A stretch of 64,000 nt of DNA, from positions 4,325,476-4,389,475 of the forward strand of contig NW_021167079.1 of the NCBI RefSeq assembly GCF_003711515.1, read 5' to 3'. The notes beneath the pieces were generated by a model that saw only the letters and a program-made list of their open reading frames with translations, had not been told where the DNA came from and searched no databases. Source of the stretch: Sodiomyces alkalinus F11 (Eukaryota > Ascomycota > Sordariomycetes > Glomerellales > Plectosphaerellaceae). Positions within the stretch are counted from its first letter, which is position 1. Each line of letters begins with the position of its first letter. A program made the translations under genes and the position numbers. Positions 55,827 through 64,000 of this stretch are shown one piece after another.

Positions 55827-56485
55827 ATGTCTACCATACTTGAGGCATGGTATAAGTGGAAAGCGCTGCGTCTTCCCTGGCGCAAGCGCTTCCTTGTCGG
55901 TATGTTCCCCCCTGAGCCCATGATCATGACGTTATGCGCTAAACATCCCGTCACTACCTTACCTAACCTCTAGGCCGCGATCTAAATGGAAACACGTTTT
56001 GGGAGTTCCGCGAGTCTCGTGGCGCAGGTCCCGGCCGCTTCCGCCGAATTGTCAAGTACCCACGATCAACACACTATTCCGAGGTCAAGGTCTCTCCCAT
56101 TTGGCATCAATGGCTGCGACATGTACGCGAGCAGCCTCCTTCGCTGCAAGAACAAGCCCAGGACATTAAGCGCCAGGAGAAGATGAAGATACTTGCTGCG
56201 CAGGCAAACGCGCGCTGGGAGGCGAAACCAAGGGTCATGGATGCCCCAGGTCAAGAATACGGCCAGCCAGTCCCGGCGCTGGATACCATGAAGACACAAC
56301 CCATTGCCCCGGAGGCGCATACCGTCAACAAGAACAAGTCAGATTCAGCGACGCAAGAACAACTCAATTCGGACCCCGAATTACGCAAGAAGAAGTATGG
56401 ATATGATCCGTGGGACAAGGCAAAAGGACCCGGCGAAGGATGGCAGCCCCAGGCCTGGACACCTCCAGCAAGCAAGAGGAAATAA
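55827..56485 (+). CDS. NADH dehydrogenase assembly factor NDUFAF2-like (N7BML/mimitin)
   Basis: Mitochondrial complex I assembly factor related to subunit NDUFA12. Exons are 55,827-55,899 and 55,974-56,485; the 74-nt intron has donor GTATGT, branch CTAAC and acceptor CTAG. The product has 194 residues. The N-terminus, with Ala-Trp-Tyr-Lys-Trp-Lys and Phe-Leu-Val-Gly-Arg-Asp-Leu-Asn-Gly-Asn-Thr-Phe-Trp-Glu, is the family signature, followed by Arg-Arg-Ile-Val-Lys-Tyr-Pro and Trp-His-Gln-Trp-Leu-Arg. The C-terminal half is charged and disordered, with Tyr-Gly-Tyr-Asp-Pro-Trp-Asp near the end. It converges with CWC21, 228 bp apart. Confidence 0.92.
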
Positions 56486-56713
56486 CTATGGAAAAAACTA
56501 GACCCGACAAAGTAATCTAGTCCCAATTGTAAAAATACCTTGTACAGTACAACAGAACCCGGTTCCTCCTGAACTGATAGCATCCCGTACGCCGAGTCCA
56601 GGGGGCCAAAAGAAGCTCCAGTAATGTCTGACTTTATATCCCATGCGCCGAACGCCTTTTTTTTCGTTTTTTTTTTCGTGTATCCTGTCAATGTCTTGCC
56701 CATCCTCTATCTC

Positions 56714-57281
56714 TTATGCTTTCTTGTCTTCCTGATCCACGGCACTCCGCAGCCTCTCTTCTTGTCTCTTCCAGTGATCACCCTCTTCATAGTCCTTGCT
56801 GATCTTGAGCGCATTGCGCAGCCTCTCGCTCTCCTTGATCTTAGCATCTGCCATCTCGTGCACCTGGTGGCTCTTGAAACCTTTCCTCGGGGGCGGTGAG
56901 CCCCCGCGCCTGTTCTTTTTGCTTTCCATCTCAGCTACGAGCTTCTTTCGGAGCTCATCGCAGCGTTTTTCGATTTCGTCGTCGTCGAGACTATCGAGAG
57001 CAATCGTGTGTGAGCCTGAGTGGCGTTCAAACGAAAGCAATGAAAACATACCCTTCATCCTCGAGCTCATCGCGGAGATCAAGAACCCTAACCTCAACCT
57101 CTCGTTTGCGGTCATGCTCGAGGATTTCCTTGTCCGGCTGGCGCTGTCTGTGGCGCAGAGAGTCGAGATCCTTGGGGTAAGGAGCGGCGTAGTCACGCGG
57201 CTTCATGTGCGCAAGATTGCGCTGAACATAGCCGGAAGTGCCACTGCCGCGCGGCGTCGAGAGACCAACGTTGTCGGACAT
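56714..57281 (-). CDS. cwc21: Pre-mRNA-splicing factor CWC21 (SRRM2-type cwf21 domain)
   Basis: A small spliceosome component that binds Prp8 and Snu114 at the catalytic centre. Exons are 57,281-57,052 and 56,990-56,714 around a 61-nt intron (donor GTATGT, acceptor ATAG); the product has 168 residues. The start Met-Ser-Asp-Asn-Val-Gly-Leu-Ser-Thr-Pro-Arg-Gly-Ser-Gly-Thr-Ser-Gly-Tyr-Val-Gln matches the invariant N-terminus of yeast Cwc21 and human SRRM2. The cwf21 helix region (about residues 55-100) has Asp-Glu-Ile-Glu-Lys-Arg-Cys and Leu-Arg-Lys-Lys-Leu; a basic, helical tail follows. The head-to-head neighbour is CDC123. Confidence 0.94.
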
Positions 57282-57766
57282 GATGTAGTTGTTCTCGAGG
57301 TAGACGTTAGGGGAATCAAGGAGTTTCCCGCACGGTTTGAGCTTGGGTTGAGATGCCGGAGATTGAGAGCCACATGACGATAAGATAGAGTGGTACATCG
57401 TACCTTAAATAGAAGGCGGCGAGAAACCTAAGAGACACATCACATACGAAGTAGTGGGGTAGGTGGCGCGGCAGAAACAGCGGGGTACGTACCTCATCCC
57501 ATGAGGTATCAAACAAAGCTCGTCACACTGTGATCACCAATGCACTAGGGTCTGGCTACTTCGTACAAGGGGACAATCTGCTTGATGGTGACTCAGTGAG
57601 GACTCACCCAAGAAATATCAAGAGAAAACAACTACTCTGGCCTTTCATTCTTGACTATTTATTTCTCTCTGACCTGTATACTTTTTGGATTTCTATCTCA
57701 TCTCGCGCCACAGCTACTCATCTAAATTTGCTAGAGACAGGTTTCTCGGGTCTTGGCAAGGTCACG
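57282..57766. other. Divergent promoter region, CWC21 / CDC123
   Basis: 485 bp between opposite start codons. The CDC123 frame stays open upstream to 57,530 without family similarity, so this part is taken as leader. Confidence 0.7.
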
Positions 57767-59035
57767 ATGCCTTCACTCGAAGGAGCGACGGCCATTGCTG
57801 GCCAGTCCAACACTGGCACGGCCTCATCCGAACCAGAGATCGTATTCCCGCCTATCACAAAAGATCACATCCTCAACTGTTCCTACGATAGCTGGTTTCC
57901 GAAGTACAGACAGCACGCCCTCAAGTCCCGCATCATCAAGCTACCCCCCGAGTTCATAGATTATCTCGGGGAGGACGGTATCATCCTCGCAGACGACGAC
58001 CAAGCGCAAGATGAGCGTCCAGAGGAAGAAGAGTGGACCGCTTCGGCCGCAACAAGCCAGAGACGCCGTCTGCCCGAGTCGGAGTCGGACTCAGATTCGG
58101 AACCCGAATCCGACTCCCGCCCCCCCAACGAACGATTCCCCGAGCTACACCAGCAGATCAAAGACACCATTCGCGAACTGGGTGGCGCGGTTGCGCCCAA
58201 ACTGAACTGGTCTTCGCCGAAGGATGCCGTGTGGATCTCGCCTCACCAGAACACGCTCAAGTGCACCACCCCCAACGACATCTACCTCCTGTTGAAGTCT
58301 TCCAGTTTCGTGAGCCACGATCTCGAGCACGTCTTTGACGATACTACGGATATGGGGTCATCGTCGGCAAAGTCGCCGTCTTTCCAGCCGGTTCTGGTCT
58401 TGCGTCCCTTCTTCTGTCCTCACCCGGCCCTCGAATTTCGTTGCTTCGTGAAGCATCGCTCCCTCATCGGCCTTTGCTCGCGGGATTTAAATCACTACTC
58501 TTTCCTCGAGGCACTGCGTCCAGCCATTGTCAGAAAGATAAGCGACTTATTCGAGCACCGACTTCGGTTCACGTTTCCGGACGGTTCGTTTGTGTTCGAT
58601 GTCTACCTGCCGGAGGACGGGAATGCCGTAGACGGGCTGGGGCGGGTGCGGCTCATCGACATCAACCCCTGGGCACCTAGGACCGACAGCCTCTTATTCG
58701 ACTGGGGCGAGCTCTTGAAGTTCAAAGTCCCGCGGCCGATCCTAGGCTCTGTTGTGAACCAGGAAGAGTTCGACGAAGTGAGCGGCACGGACGAGATGAC
58801 CGACGACGATGAAGCCGACTACTTGGTGCCAGAACTCAGACTTATGGAGAGGGATAACCCTGCTTCGTCCAACTTCAGCTCCTCCCAGTATTCCGCCCAC
58901 AAGTTGCCCAAGGAGGTGGTCGATGCTAGCACTGCAGGCGAAGGTGGCCTCAGGGAGTTCATGCAGCGGTGGAGGGAGATGACAGAGGCAGAAGGCGGTC
59001 GAGACGTGTGGGAGACAGGCCAACGGCAAGGATGA
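57767..59035 (+). CDS. cdc123: CDC123, eIF2 assembly factor (D123 family, ATP-grasp)
   Basis: A chaperone that joins eIF2-gamma to eIF2-alpha in an ATP-dependent step, needed for translation initiation. A single exon of 422 residues starts at the ATG at 57,767, just before Pro-Ser-Leu-Glu; an upstream in-frame Met at 57,530 is thought to lie in the leader. After a family-typical Cys-Ser-Tyr-Asp-Ser-Trp-Phe-Pro-Lys-Tyr segment come an acidic loop, Trp-Ile-Ser-Pro, Leu-Arg-Pro-Phe, Glu-Phe-Arg-Cys-Phe-Val, and Ile-Asp-Ile-Asn-Pro-Trp around residue 298-302, which contains the metal/ATP ligands of the ATP-grasp fold. The length is usual for filamentous fungi. Confidence 0.95.
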   Translation: MPSLEGATAIAGQSNTGTASSEPEIVFPPITKDHILNCSYDSWFPKYRQHALKSRIIKLPPEFIDYLGEDGIILADDDQAQDERPEEEEWTASAATSQRRRLPESESDSDSEPESDSRPPNERFPELHQQIKDTIRELGGAVAPKLNWSSPKDAVWISPHQNTLKCTTPNDIYLLLKSSSFVSHDLEHVFDDTTDMGSSSAKSPSFQPVLVLRPFFCPHPALEFRCFVKHRSLIGLCSRDLNHYSFLEALRPAIVRKISDLFEHRLRFTFPDGSFVFDVYLPEDGNAVDGLGRVRLIDINPWAPRTDSLLFDWGELLKFKVPRPILGSVVNQEEFDEVSGTDEMTDDDEADYLVPELRLMERDNPASSNFSSSQYSAHKLPKEVVDASTAGEGGLREFMQRWREMTEAEGGRDVWETGQRQG

Positions 59036-59708
59036 TGGAAGCACTATCCTCCATGTACAACATGTGGCATCGGGATTGGCGGTGAAAAGAATAGCGAACG
59101 GTAGAGGTTTCAGTCCGATTAGAATTCACACGATGCGAGCACCATTCTGGCGATGCCAGGGGCTGGCTATTCTCTCCGTCTCTCCGGCGCTGTACCGGAC
59201 AACCCCAACCGCGGTTTGCTGAGACTTGCCAGTGACATTCTCGCCTTATTTGTCTGCGATGTGTCAGGTGACATGGTGCTGAGTCAATAGACTTTGTTGA
59301 AAATGAGCCGTGATGTTATGCTACTCACCTACTCCTCCAGATACTTCGTACGAGTCGACCTCTATCCATTCGGAGTACGATACGCAACTAAGGTACCGAA
59401 CCAAGTACCCATCGTGACATCGAGGACACCGAGTCGAAGCTTAGTCATCGAACCACAACCCAAGTCGAGTCTTCCCCGTTCCCAGCGGGACGAGTAAGAT
59501 TACGGTACTTTGTCCCACAAATTCGGTGGACGGTGAATCCAGAGTGTTTCCTTCATGATCATCAACAACATCAAAGCGTCGGTCCGTCACCACCTGTTGA
59601 CGATTTCCAGCTGATGGCAGCTGCCTCCCTCCATCACTTCGAAGCTCGAGGTTTCAAGAATTATTGCTTCTCTTAGCTTTCATTTCAGTCTATTCCCCCC
59701 TTCTCTCG
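59036..59708. other. Intergenic, promoter of the DUF3716 gene
   Basis: No gene is seen. The last 60 bp before the next start are CT-rich, typical of a fungal core promoter. ACGGAGTA-like sequence lies near 59,371. Confidence 0.65.
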
Positions 59709-61107
59709 ATGTCTGGCCGAGGCACCGCTATCTCTCGTCCACGCGGTCGGCCTGCCAAAGTCACAAAGCCTCCCATTGGCGCCGGTCGAGGACGCGGAAA
59801 TCGCCCATCGGTCGGGGCAGACCAACTCCAGGTCCAGCTAGCTCGAGCCGACGATGAACACCACGCCGGCAGCCAGCCGCCCGTGGTAAAGCACGACCAT
59901 TTGGCGGACGAAGAGGAGGACGATGGGCAAGAGGACGCGTCGCACGCGCACCCTCATCAGCCACAGCACCAGCAATTTGATATTGGCGCGTCGGCCTCCC
60001 CCCACGCCATGCTCCCCAACGGTCAAGGGCAACAACCGGGCGGGCACCAAACTGCCGACGCCGACATTCATCCCGACCTCCAGAACCTAGTCCCTGGTGC
60101 CCATACAGGTGCCAGCCAGCAGCCCCAACAACCTCAGCAGCCGCAGCAGGGATTCGCCATGGAAGCTCCCATGGAAGCTCCCATGGACACCCCCACCACA
60201 CGAACCGCCATGGAAATGGCCCAAGAGAGCGGTTACCCAGAACTCCTTATCGATAGCGCTCTCGCGAAACGTCTAACTGACGTTCCCGGCGAGCGCCTAG
60301 CCGTCCAGCGTCGCCAGGACCAAGTCCTCAACCTCAAGCGCCGCAGCAACGTGGAGGCGCTACTTGCCCAAGTATCGGGCCAAGAGGCGCACAGTCCCTG
60401 CAAGAGTTGCCATAAAGGATACGGTCCTTGGAGCGGCTGCATTGTGGTGAGCGGCCAGATGTGCGGGAGTTGCGCAAATTGCTGGTTCAACGCCAGTGGT
60501 TCGCGGTGTTCGTTCCACGGTAAGCTCGCACACCCCCCCTGTACTACCTAAACCAATGCGCCAACCGGCCTGGTGGCTTCGCAGGAAGGGGAAAAGGTGG
60601 TTCGCTGACGCTTCGCCCTTTTTCTTTTTCCGTCTTTGTCAAATAGAAACGAACCTCCCCCAGGCACAACAGCACATTCCTGCCATCCAGCTGCAGCAGG
60701 CCGCAGGCGCGGCCGGCGCCTTCGCCATCCCAGCTGCAGCCTTAGCCGTCCAGACGCAGCTCCAGCAACAGCTCGCGCCGCAGACCCATCCCGGTTTCGC
60801 CCCCGGCGGCCTCGACCAGTACGTGCGCGTCATTCTCGGCCGCGCCATGGTCGAAGCACGCGCCGACGACCCGCACATGCGCTTCCAGTTTCGCATCGAG
60901 ACGGCCGCGCGCCAGCTCGCCCTGGCGACGGCCGAGTACAACGACTTCTTGGCCCAGGAGCAGCAGGACCATGAACAACAACAACAACAACAACAACAGG
61001 CACAGGCACAGGCAGACGGTGGCGGGCCCGGCGCGGGTCAGCAGGGCGCTCCCCGGAGTAATAACGGACCTGATGCGACGACGCGGGATGGCGAGGGAGG
61101 CGACTAA
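59709..61107 (+). CDS. AT-hook protein with DUF3716-type Cys cluster and Gln-rich C-terminus
   Basis: Exons are 59,709-60,519 and 60,647-61,107 with a 127-nt intron (donor GTAAGC, branch CTGAC, acceptor ATAG); the product has 423 residues. The start chosen is the second Met of the frame because an AT-hook-like Arg-Pro-Arg-Gly-Arg-Pro-Ala-Lys sits at residues 10-17. A disordered His/Gln-rich stretch follows, containing Met-Glu-Ala-Pro repeated. Residues 231-270 hold a Cys-x2-Cys...Cys...Cys-x2-Cys-x2-Cys...Cys-x2-His cluster with Lys-Gly-Tyr-Gly-Pro, as in DUF3716 proteins of filamentous fungi. The second exon encodes a helical region and a poly-Gln run from CAA repeats. The function is unknown; the AT-hook and metal-binding cluster suggest chromatin or DNA binding. 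Confidence 0.82.
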
Positions 61108-62324
61108 GAATGGCTCACGGCATCTAGTTCCGAGTGAGGATTGGGATCGGTACCGCCCGGGGTATTAATTTTTTATGTCAACTATTTCGGTATACCTGGC
61201 AGCACAGGACGGAGAAATGGAAGGAAGCGGGACTCGTTTCTTCTTGTCCGTCGACAAGGGAGCGAGGCGTGTATGAAATTAAACTACTTGCACCATCTTG
61301 GTTTACCTTCCATGGACTGTCTGGAATTCGTCGTTTCATTGGGTACTAAGGGGGAGTTTGGCAGGACTCAGAGGGTTCTCACAAGCTGGTCTTCAATCCT
61401 TCCGTATCTGGCTGGGTCATTGTCGTCCCTCTTTCAGGCCGCCTCGATCGAACAGAATGACGAGATAAATGAATAGGCAGAAGATAAATATTATATGGGC
61501 TAGCCGATAGGCAACGGCGCGTACTGTCTTAAGAAAAGAGTACAACGACGTGCCAGCACCATCAGTGAATGCATGTCAGGAGAGGATATCGTGCCCATTC
61601 TTATCGTCCGGAATTCGGCTTGTGATACATCTCAGAAGAATATTAAACAGATAAAATTCCCTTATATTGGAGGGTGACAACATAGGATTCTTACAAGTAT
61701 GATACGCGTAGAGACATGAGATAGGAAAAGAGACTTTGTCGTAATTAAACAGGATATAAACCCCCATCCGCCCATCCTCGCGTCCCTCCACACTCTCTGA
61801 AATGCAATTTCGGGCATCATACATGTCCGCAACGCGTCGGCTGCATCGCGGCCCATCTCCCTGACGACCAATGGTCCACGTTGCATCTGTCGTGCTCTAG
61901 CGCGCTTTCGCCGTAGCACTACTCGAACACACTTCGGATTTCCAACGGCGACCAATGCCGTTTTGCTTTGTAGAAAACATCGCACAAAATACCATCCTTA
62001 TCCCTCGACAAGGGTCGACCAAAAAAAGAGACAGGAAAAAAAAAGCCGAGAACCCAAAAACCTGCCGCCTGCTCCAGAAGGACAAAATGGCGAAGGGGAT
62101 AAGCTGGTGATGGGCGGGGACGCCTGTGTGATACCGAAGAAAGATCCAAGTGTCGTAGAGAAAGGAGTCTTGGGGAATCCGTCGGGGTGCGCCTTTTTGG
62201 CCGTCATCGGGAGCAAGGCGGAATCATGAGCCGACCCCGGGGACCATCTATAGCCAAAGCCGTGCATGCCATTACGAATGAAGTAAAGGGTATTTATGGA
62301 GAGGAAAAATGAGAGGCATCGCGA
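61108..62324. other. Intergenic between two converging genes
   Basis: 1.2 kb containing both 3' flanks. Short open stretches show no coding character, and I see no tRNA or other RNA gene. Confidence 0.65.
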
Positions 62325-63665
62325 TCAAATCAGGCCGCAGTTACGAAGGTTTTCTTGGATGATGATGTCTGTGAGGCGAGCGAGCGTGTCAGCAAAAAAT
62401 ACCACTAGACAATGCCTTGAGGAAGAAAAAAAAAACTGAACAGCAAACGAGACTCACCGTTGACAGCCGCCATGACGAAGCGGATCTGAGTGGTATCCGT
62501 TGCGCAGGTGAAGTGGGTGTAGATCTGCTTTTGCTCATGCTGGTTCAAGCTGATGAAGCGATCGAGAATGTAGCTGCATGCCGCAGTATAGTCATCGCCG
62601 CCCTCGTAGTCGGGGAAGTAGTTCTTCATGGGGCTGATGGGTAGCTTCTCCTTGAACCTGTCGATCTTATTCAAGAAAAGGATGATGGATGTCTTGATGA
62701 ACCACCTTGAGTTGCAGATGGAGTCGAAGAGGGTCAGAGCCTCCTGCATCCGGTTCACGGTCTCGTCTTCGAACAGAAGCTGGTCGTACTCGGAAATGGC
62801 CACGAGGAAAAGGATGGTTGTGACGTTCTCGAAGCAGTGAATCCACTTCTTTCGCTCGGATCGCTGACCACCGACGTCGAACATGCGATAGGTAAGATCG
62901 CCAATGATGAAGGTCGTTTCCGTAATACCAGTCGTCTTGACACGCGACCTGAGCACATCTTGGTCGTTCGGCATGTAGTCGGGGGTGGCAATTCGGACAA
63001 TGTTATCGAAGTAACTGCGAGAGGTGGTTAGCGGACAAGCCAACCGAGGGAGCAAGAGCGTGTGGTTGGTGGTGAGCGACTTACTATCTTGCCGAGTCGT
63101 TCAGCTGGTATTCCCTAGACCGCTTGAAGCACTCCTGAACGCCACGATCCTTCCAGAGGGCTTCGATGGCACTGCCAACCTCGGGGGGAAGGACGTCGCC
63201 TTCGATCTGGGCCGGCTGCATGAAGATGGTCTGGACGTGGTACTCCATGCGCTGGTCCTCAAGGGGCAGCTCCAGAGACTCCATGGCCTCGAGAATAACA
63301 CGCATCGACTGGACGGTATTGCTGAAAATGATCTCCTTGAAAGATTCGCGCTCGTCGCGGGAGTAGCCGCCCTCGTGGATCAGCTTCATTTGCTTCAGGA
63401 TGGTCGACTTTCCGGATTCACCAGCACCTGCGAAACGCGTCAACAGGCTGCGCCAAGATCCCAAACCATCTCTCTCCCAGGCATGCGTTGGTCTTCGCGC
63501 CCGCGGGATGCACAGCGGAGCATATATAGGGCTCAGGAGCTACTTACCCAGAAGAAGCATCTTAATCTCATTACGCTGCATCATCTTGTCCCTCTTGAGC
63601 TGGTTCTCAATCTCCTCATTCCGGGCCTTGCCCTCCTTGTCCTCCGTGCTCATTCCGCAACCCAT
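62325..63665 (-). CDS. gna-1: Heterotrimeric G-protein alpha subunit, group I (GNA-1 type)
   Basis: A membrane-bound GTPase relaying pheromone, nutrient and surface signals. Four exons are read on the minus strand: 63,665-63,548, 63,427-63,085, 63,014-62,458 and 62,368-62,325. The introns are 120, 70 and 89 nt, and all junctions keep frame, giving exactly 353 residues as in other fungal group I subunits. The N-terminus Met-Gly-Cys carries Gly2 (myristoylation) and Cys3 (palmitoylation). The P-loop Gly-Ala-Gly-Glu-Ser-Gly-Lys-Ser is at 40-47, switch I Arg178 in Arg-Val-Lys-Thr-Thr-Gly, switch II Asp-Val-Gly-Gly-Gln at 200-204, Asn-Lys-Ile-Asp at 269-272 and Thr-Cys-Ala-Thr at 324-327. The C-terminus Cys-Gly-Leu-Ile has the Cys at position -4 typical of Gi-like subunits. 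All catalytic residues are intact. Confidence 0.98.
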
Positions 63666-64000
63666 TGTGGCGGGTTTTTGTCGCGAAATAGAATAAAACC
63701 CGGGCGATTATGACAGAAAGGAGCGGCAGCCGAGATGTAAAATGGATCGTCGAATAATTCGGAAGTACGACGCGCAACCAGTCCTATAGGTACGTTAGAT
63801 TCGTGGACGTGTCAGCAAACGTTTTGCCCGGGCAGTAGCGCACAAGTAGAATGATGACTGAATTGCCGCCGGTACGGAAAGATGGAGACTGCTGGGGAGA
63901 CACGAGGTATGTGGAAAAGGGGGGGGCCGGGAAACTGCTGGGAAGAAACGGCTGTCGGTAAAGTGGGAGAGGAGAGTGTGCGGTGACTTACCAATTTATC
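63666..64000 (-). other. 5' leader and upstream region of G-alpha gene
   Basis: It is CT-rich on the minus strand. A consensus splice donor (G|GTAAGT) lies at 63,986-63,992 on that strand with several CAG acceptors downstream (for example about 63,895-63,955), so an intron in the 5' untranslated region is possible. The window ends here. Confidence 0.4.

Noticed and set aside
57530..57766. N-terminal extension of CDC123
   Set aside because: The extra 79 codons have no family similarity and are best read as untranslated leader in an open frame.
1..64000. CRISPR arrays, tRNA or rRNA genes, bacterial operons or terminators
   Set aside because: None was seen; repeats here are LTRs and RIP products, and the genes are eukaryotic with spliceosomal introns.
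44641..64000. Secondary-metabolite or effector cluster beside the island
   Set aside because: The neighbouring genes are conserved housekeeping and signalling genes; no synthase, transporter or small secreted Cys-rich protein is present.

Overview
The window comes from a filamentous ascomycete, most likely a Sordariomycete. Three things point there: a 353-residue group I G-protein alpha subunit, short introns with GTAAGT/GTATGT donors and CTAAC-type branch points, and a 44.6-kb tract mutated by repeat-induced point mutation (RIP). It divides sharply into two parts.

Part A, 1 to about 44,640, is a gene-free RIP island. CA and TG dinucleotides have been turned into TA, so every former gene is full of TAG/TAA stops. 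Most of the tract resolves into a Russian-doll nest. A Tad-like LINE (pieces at about 2,900-5,285, 20,245-21,138, 26,761-28,314 and 42,057-42,450) was interrupted three times: by a chromovirus (5,286-20,244, 5-bp duplication CCCTT), by a Ty1/copia element (21,139-26,760) and by an unusually large Ty3/gypsy element (28,315-42,056, 13.7 kb). The chromovirus carries a second, related chromovirus in opposite orientation (10,991-18,499, duplication AGACT). The ends (1-2,900 and 42,450-44,640) are RIP-mutated sequence I cannot classify. A run of 320 N lies inside the copia element.

The most striking object is in the large Ty3/gypsy element. Beyond the integrase, on the coding strand, is an extra frame of about 1.67 kb. 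Its residues fit a Ulp1/SENP (C48) cysteine protease: His-17-Asp-48-Gln-6-Cys spacing, with His, Asp and Cys each displaced by a RIP-type change. Downstream in the same frame is a candidate SUMO-interacting motif. A further unidentified frame runs on the opposite strand of the element.

Part B, about 44,640-64,000, is ordinary euchromatin with eight genes: PIF1 helicase (-), an unknown coiled-coil protein (-), a calponin/transgelin-type actin-binding protein (-), the complex I assembly factor NDUFAF2 (+), splicing factor CWC21 (-), the eIF2 assembly chaperone CDC123 (+), an AT-hook/DUF3716 zinc-cluster protein (+) and a G-alpha subunit (-). All are housekeeping or signalling genes and there is no sign of a metabolic cluster. 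The calponin-type and NDUFAF2 genes, and CWC21 and CDC123, are divergent pairs. Introns were placed by reading both splice sites and checking the frame across the junction.
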